The translations under genes and the position numbers were made by a program. A DNA stretch of 61,183 nt from an uncultured Acidobacteriia bacterium. Lineage in GTDB: Bacteria; Acidobacteriota; Terriglobia; Bryobacterales; Bryobacteraceae. The notes under the pieces are model-generated. The model ran no database searches. It saw only the letters and a list, made by a program, of their open reading frames with translations, and was not told where the DNA came from. Positions 59,384 through 61,183 of the stretch are shown in pieces; position 1 is the first letter of the stretch; each line of letters begins with the position of its first letter. The stretch lies in contig CAIKAS010000098.1 in NCBI GenBank assembly GCA_903825445.1, forward strand, positions 1 to 61,183. The letters run 5' to 3'.

Positions 59384-60907
59384 TTACTGGAAGTACCCGG
59401 CTCCACGCAGGTTTTCGTGCTCCGGCGAAAGCCGCGGCGAAGACGTCACCGAACGTTGCGTGTCGAGACCGTGTTGCAGGATCGACTTCACGCTCTTATA
59501 GCGCACCGCTCCGGTGAGCAGCGCGTACTCCGCCACGCTTTCCATGCGCGCGGGCGAGTACTTCGCCGCCAGCCGGATAATGCCCAGGCAGGCTCTGTAG
59601 CCCATCTCCGGATGTGGCTTGTCGTCGAGCATGCGCTCCACCAGCTGCGCCGTGTACGGCCCCACTTTCCCCGCCCAATCGATCATGCGCGACGGCGGCC
59701 ACTCCAGATGAGCCTGATGACTTCGCGGCCGATGCTCGTGCTGCGTGACGGCCTTGTTCCGCTCCCGGCTGCGCAGATGCGAGGCGACCCGTTTGCCCTT
59801 ATGGAAGATCTCGACCGTGGCGGGTGTCGAGCGCACTTCCACCGCCTCGCCGGTCAGCTTATAAGGCACGCTGTACCAGTTGCCGTCGAAAGCCACGTGA
59901 TAGTCGATGTTCACGCGCGCCTGCGCCCACTGGCTCAGGTCGTAGCGTTCGGCCGGAAGCGGCTGCAGGGCCGGCTGATCGAGTTTCGCGAACAGGCTGG
60001 CGCGGGTTTCGTCGCGCCGTTTGCGAAAAGGCCGGTTGTTCAGATATGTGAGCAGTTCCCGGATCGCTTCATTGGCCTCTGTTACGGAGAAGAAACGCCG
60101 GTGCCGCAGACGCATCACGATCCAGCGCTGCACCACCTGTACGGCGCTTTCGACTTTCGCCTTATCGCGCGGCTTGCGCGGGCGTGTGGGCATGACTGCC
60201 ACGCGGTAGTGAGCGGCGAACTCCTGATACGTGGGATTGAGATCGGGCTCGTAGATGCAGGCGCGCGTGACGCCGGTTTTGGTGTTATCGGGGATCAGCA
60301 GTTGCGGGCAACCGTTGTAGTATTCCAGTGCGTGCATCTGCACTTTGAGCCAGCTGGCCATCTGCTGATCGGGAACCGCTTCGGCATAGGTATAGCTGGA
60401 AGCGCCCAGCGCGGCGACGAACAGCGGCGCCTGGAGCGTCGAGCCGTCGGGCCTGAAGACGGTAATCGTGGCGCCGGCCCAGTCGAGGAACAGCTTTTCG
60501 CCGGGGCGGTGTTCCTGGCGCATCACGACATCCTGCTTCTTTTTCCACTTACGGTACAGCTTGCAGAAGCGGCTGTAGCAGTAACCGTCGGGATGCTGGT
60601 CGCGGTATTCTTCCCAGAGCAGTTCGACTGTCAACTCGCGGTGTTTTTGTTTTTCGTCGCGGATGCGGCTGAAGTCGGGCTGGGCGCGTTGGGGGATTTT
60701 CGCGGGCGTCTGGCCGGGAGGAAACAGGGCCTGTTCCAGACGTAGCTCGTCCCAGCTCTCGTCGAGGGGCCATTTCAGGTTGGCCGCTTTCATGCGCGCA
60801 AGGTACTCGTGAACCGTGCTTTGGCTGGCGTTGACGATTTTGGCGATCTGCCGCTGCCCGAGTTTCTGTTCGAAATGCAGACGCAGGATCTCTTTAATTT
60901 TTCTCAT
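59384..60907 (-). CDS. istA: IS21 transposase IstA
   Basis: A 507-residue DDE transposase. An N-terminal HTH (KIKEILRLHFEQKLGQRQIA, VNASQSTVHEYLARM) is followed by the rve-type catalytic core: FLDWAGATI (first Asp), LLIPDNTKTGVTRA (second Asp) and RDKAKVESAVQVVQRW (Glu). The C-terminal part is the beta-barrel typical of IstA. The ATG at 60907 is preceded by GGAAAG. The protein appears full length and probably active. Confidence 0.93.
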   Translation of the reverse strand: MRKIKEILRLHFEQKLGQRQIAKIVNASQSTVHEYLARMKAANLKWPLDESWDELRLEQALFPPGQTPAKIPQRAQPDFSRIRDEKQKHRELTVELLWEEYRDQHPDGYCYSRFCKLYRKWKKKQDVVMRQEHRPGEKLFLDWAGATITVFRPDGSTLQAPLFVAALGASSYTYAEAVPDQQMASWLKVQMHALEYYNGCPQLLIPDNTKTGVTRACIYEPDLNPTYQEFAAHYRVAVMPTRPRKPRDKAKVESAVQVVQRWIVMRLRHRRFFSVTEANEAIRELLTYLNNRPFRKRRDETRASLFAKLDQPALQPLPAERYDLSQWAQARVNIDYHVAFDGNWYSVPYKLTGEAVEVRSTPATVEIFHKGKRVASHLRSRERNKAVTQHEHRPRSHQAHLEWPPSRMIDWAGKVGPYTAQLVERMLDDKPHPEMGYRACLGIIRLAAKYSPARMESVAEYALLTGAVRYKSVKSILQHGLDTQRSVTSSPRLSPEHENLRGAGYFQ

Positions 60908-60999
60908 GGACTTTCGCTTTCCGGGCAACTTCGCTTCGGCCCTCCTCGGAGCCGATCTATGGTTGCCTTTTGGTTAAGTCCAGCGCCACTACGCTCGTC

Positions 61000-61183
61000 G
61001 TTCTCCTCTGATCCCGATCACCGTTCTCCCATCCCGATCACCTCTGGCCCGGTTGGGGGAAAAGTGATCGGAATCAGAGGAGAACACTGATCGGCTTCGC
61101 GGGAGAAAACTGATCGGAATCACGGGAGAATGAGTGATCGGCTTCAGAGGAGAATCGGTGATCGGAATCGCGGAGAATCCGCA
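61000..61183. repeat. IS21 right end: five direct repeats plus two inverted copies
   Basis: Five head-to-tail units of 23, 23, 24, 24 and 26 bases fill 61064-61183 exactly; each has (G/C)TGATCGG, a short variable part, then GGAGAA. Two copies in the opposite orientation lie at about 61000-61042, so a transcript could fold into a hairpin here. Such arrays are the binding sites of IS21 transposases. Confidence 0.8.

Larger units (their letters stand above)
58354..61183 (-). mobile_element. Complete IS21-family insertion sequence
   Basis: A 2830-bp element bounded by TGCGGATTCTCC (58354-58365) and its exact inverse GGAGAATCCGCA (61172-61183). Both ends start with TG as in IS21 elements, and both carry several copies of a 21-26-bp repeat. 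It encodes IstA and IstB on the minus strand, both intact. The inner flank is an Rhs core. The outer flank is not in the window, so the target duplication cannot be checked. Confidence 0.9.

Noticed and set aside
59417..60745. A 442-codon frame antisense to istA
   Set aside because: It mirrors a well-defined DDE transposase, and its His/Arg-rich sequence is typical of a shadow frame.
61064..61183. CRISPR-like array of 23-26-bp repeats
   Set aside because: Units follow one another without spacers, lie inside an IS end, and no cas genes are present.

Overview
The window looks like a chromosomal segment of an acidobacterium of the Solibacter/Bryobacterales type. This is an inference. It rests on the C-terminal domain of the 2246-residue protein, which resembles the Solibacter-type C-terminal domain (TIGR03437), on two giant secreted Ig-like repeat proteins, on an ECF sigma/anti-sigma/DUF4097 locus, on a PQQ dehydrogenase with an inserted cytochrome c domain, and on many Rhs-core fragments. 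Base composition is moderately GC-rich throughout. No rRNA, tRNA or CRISPR array was seen.

Layout. (1) 1-152: the end of an IS3-family element cut by the window edge. (2) About 0.55-24.3 kb: a surface-polysaccharide region. It holds a GT-C membrane glycosyltransferase, a TylF-type methyltransferase, an unusual three-gene operon (HAD phosphatase fused to nucleotidyltransferase, then CofD/YvcK-like domain fused to GT2, then a free-standing GT2), two FkbM methyltransferases, a flippase, an O-antigen ligase/polymerase, four GT4 glycosyltransferases, a hexapeptide acyltransferase and an unrecognised protein. Embedded in it are a 1224-residue secreted protein and a broken collagen-like gene. (3) 24.7-46.2 kb: two adjacent giant secreted proteins of 4862 and 2246 residues, probably one operon, preceded by a possible translationally coupled 42-codon reading frame. 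(4) 46.2-47.6 kb: a Dcm-like cytosine methyltransferase and Vsr mismatch endonuclease. (5) 47.6-52.1 kb: ECF sigma factor, anti-sigma factor with a HEAT-like tail, and three exported DUF4097-type proteins. (6) 52.1-54.7 kb: PQQ dehydrogenase and a 2Fe-2S ferredoxin. (7) 54.8-58.35 kb: a decayed HEPN/MNT pair and then a tandem array of Rhs C-terminal cassettes. Two predicted HExxH metallopeptidase tips alternate with two small exported proteins. (8) 58.35-61.18 kb: a complete IS21-family element with multi-copy terminal repeats, inserted in the Rhs core of the first cassette. Its outer end coincides with the last base of the window.

How the parts fit. Regions 2 and 3 together suggest a large investment in cell-surface polysaccharide and protein. 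Region 5 is a self-contained envelope-response regulon. Region 7 is a candidate contact-dependent competition locus, partly inactivated by transposition. The strongest candidates for undescribed biology are the alternating Rhs-zincin/exported-protein array, the CofD-GT2 fusion operon whose fused GT2 domain has an altered DxD motif, and the nine-domain higher-order duplication in the 4862-residue protein.
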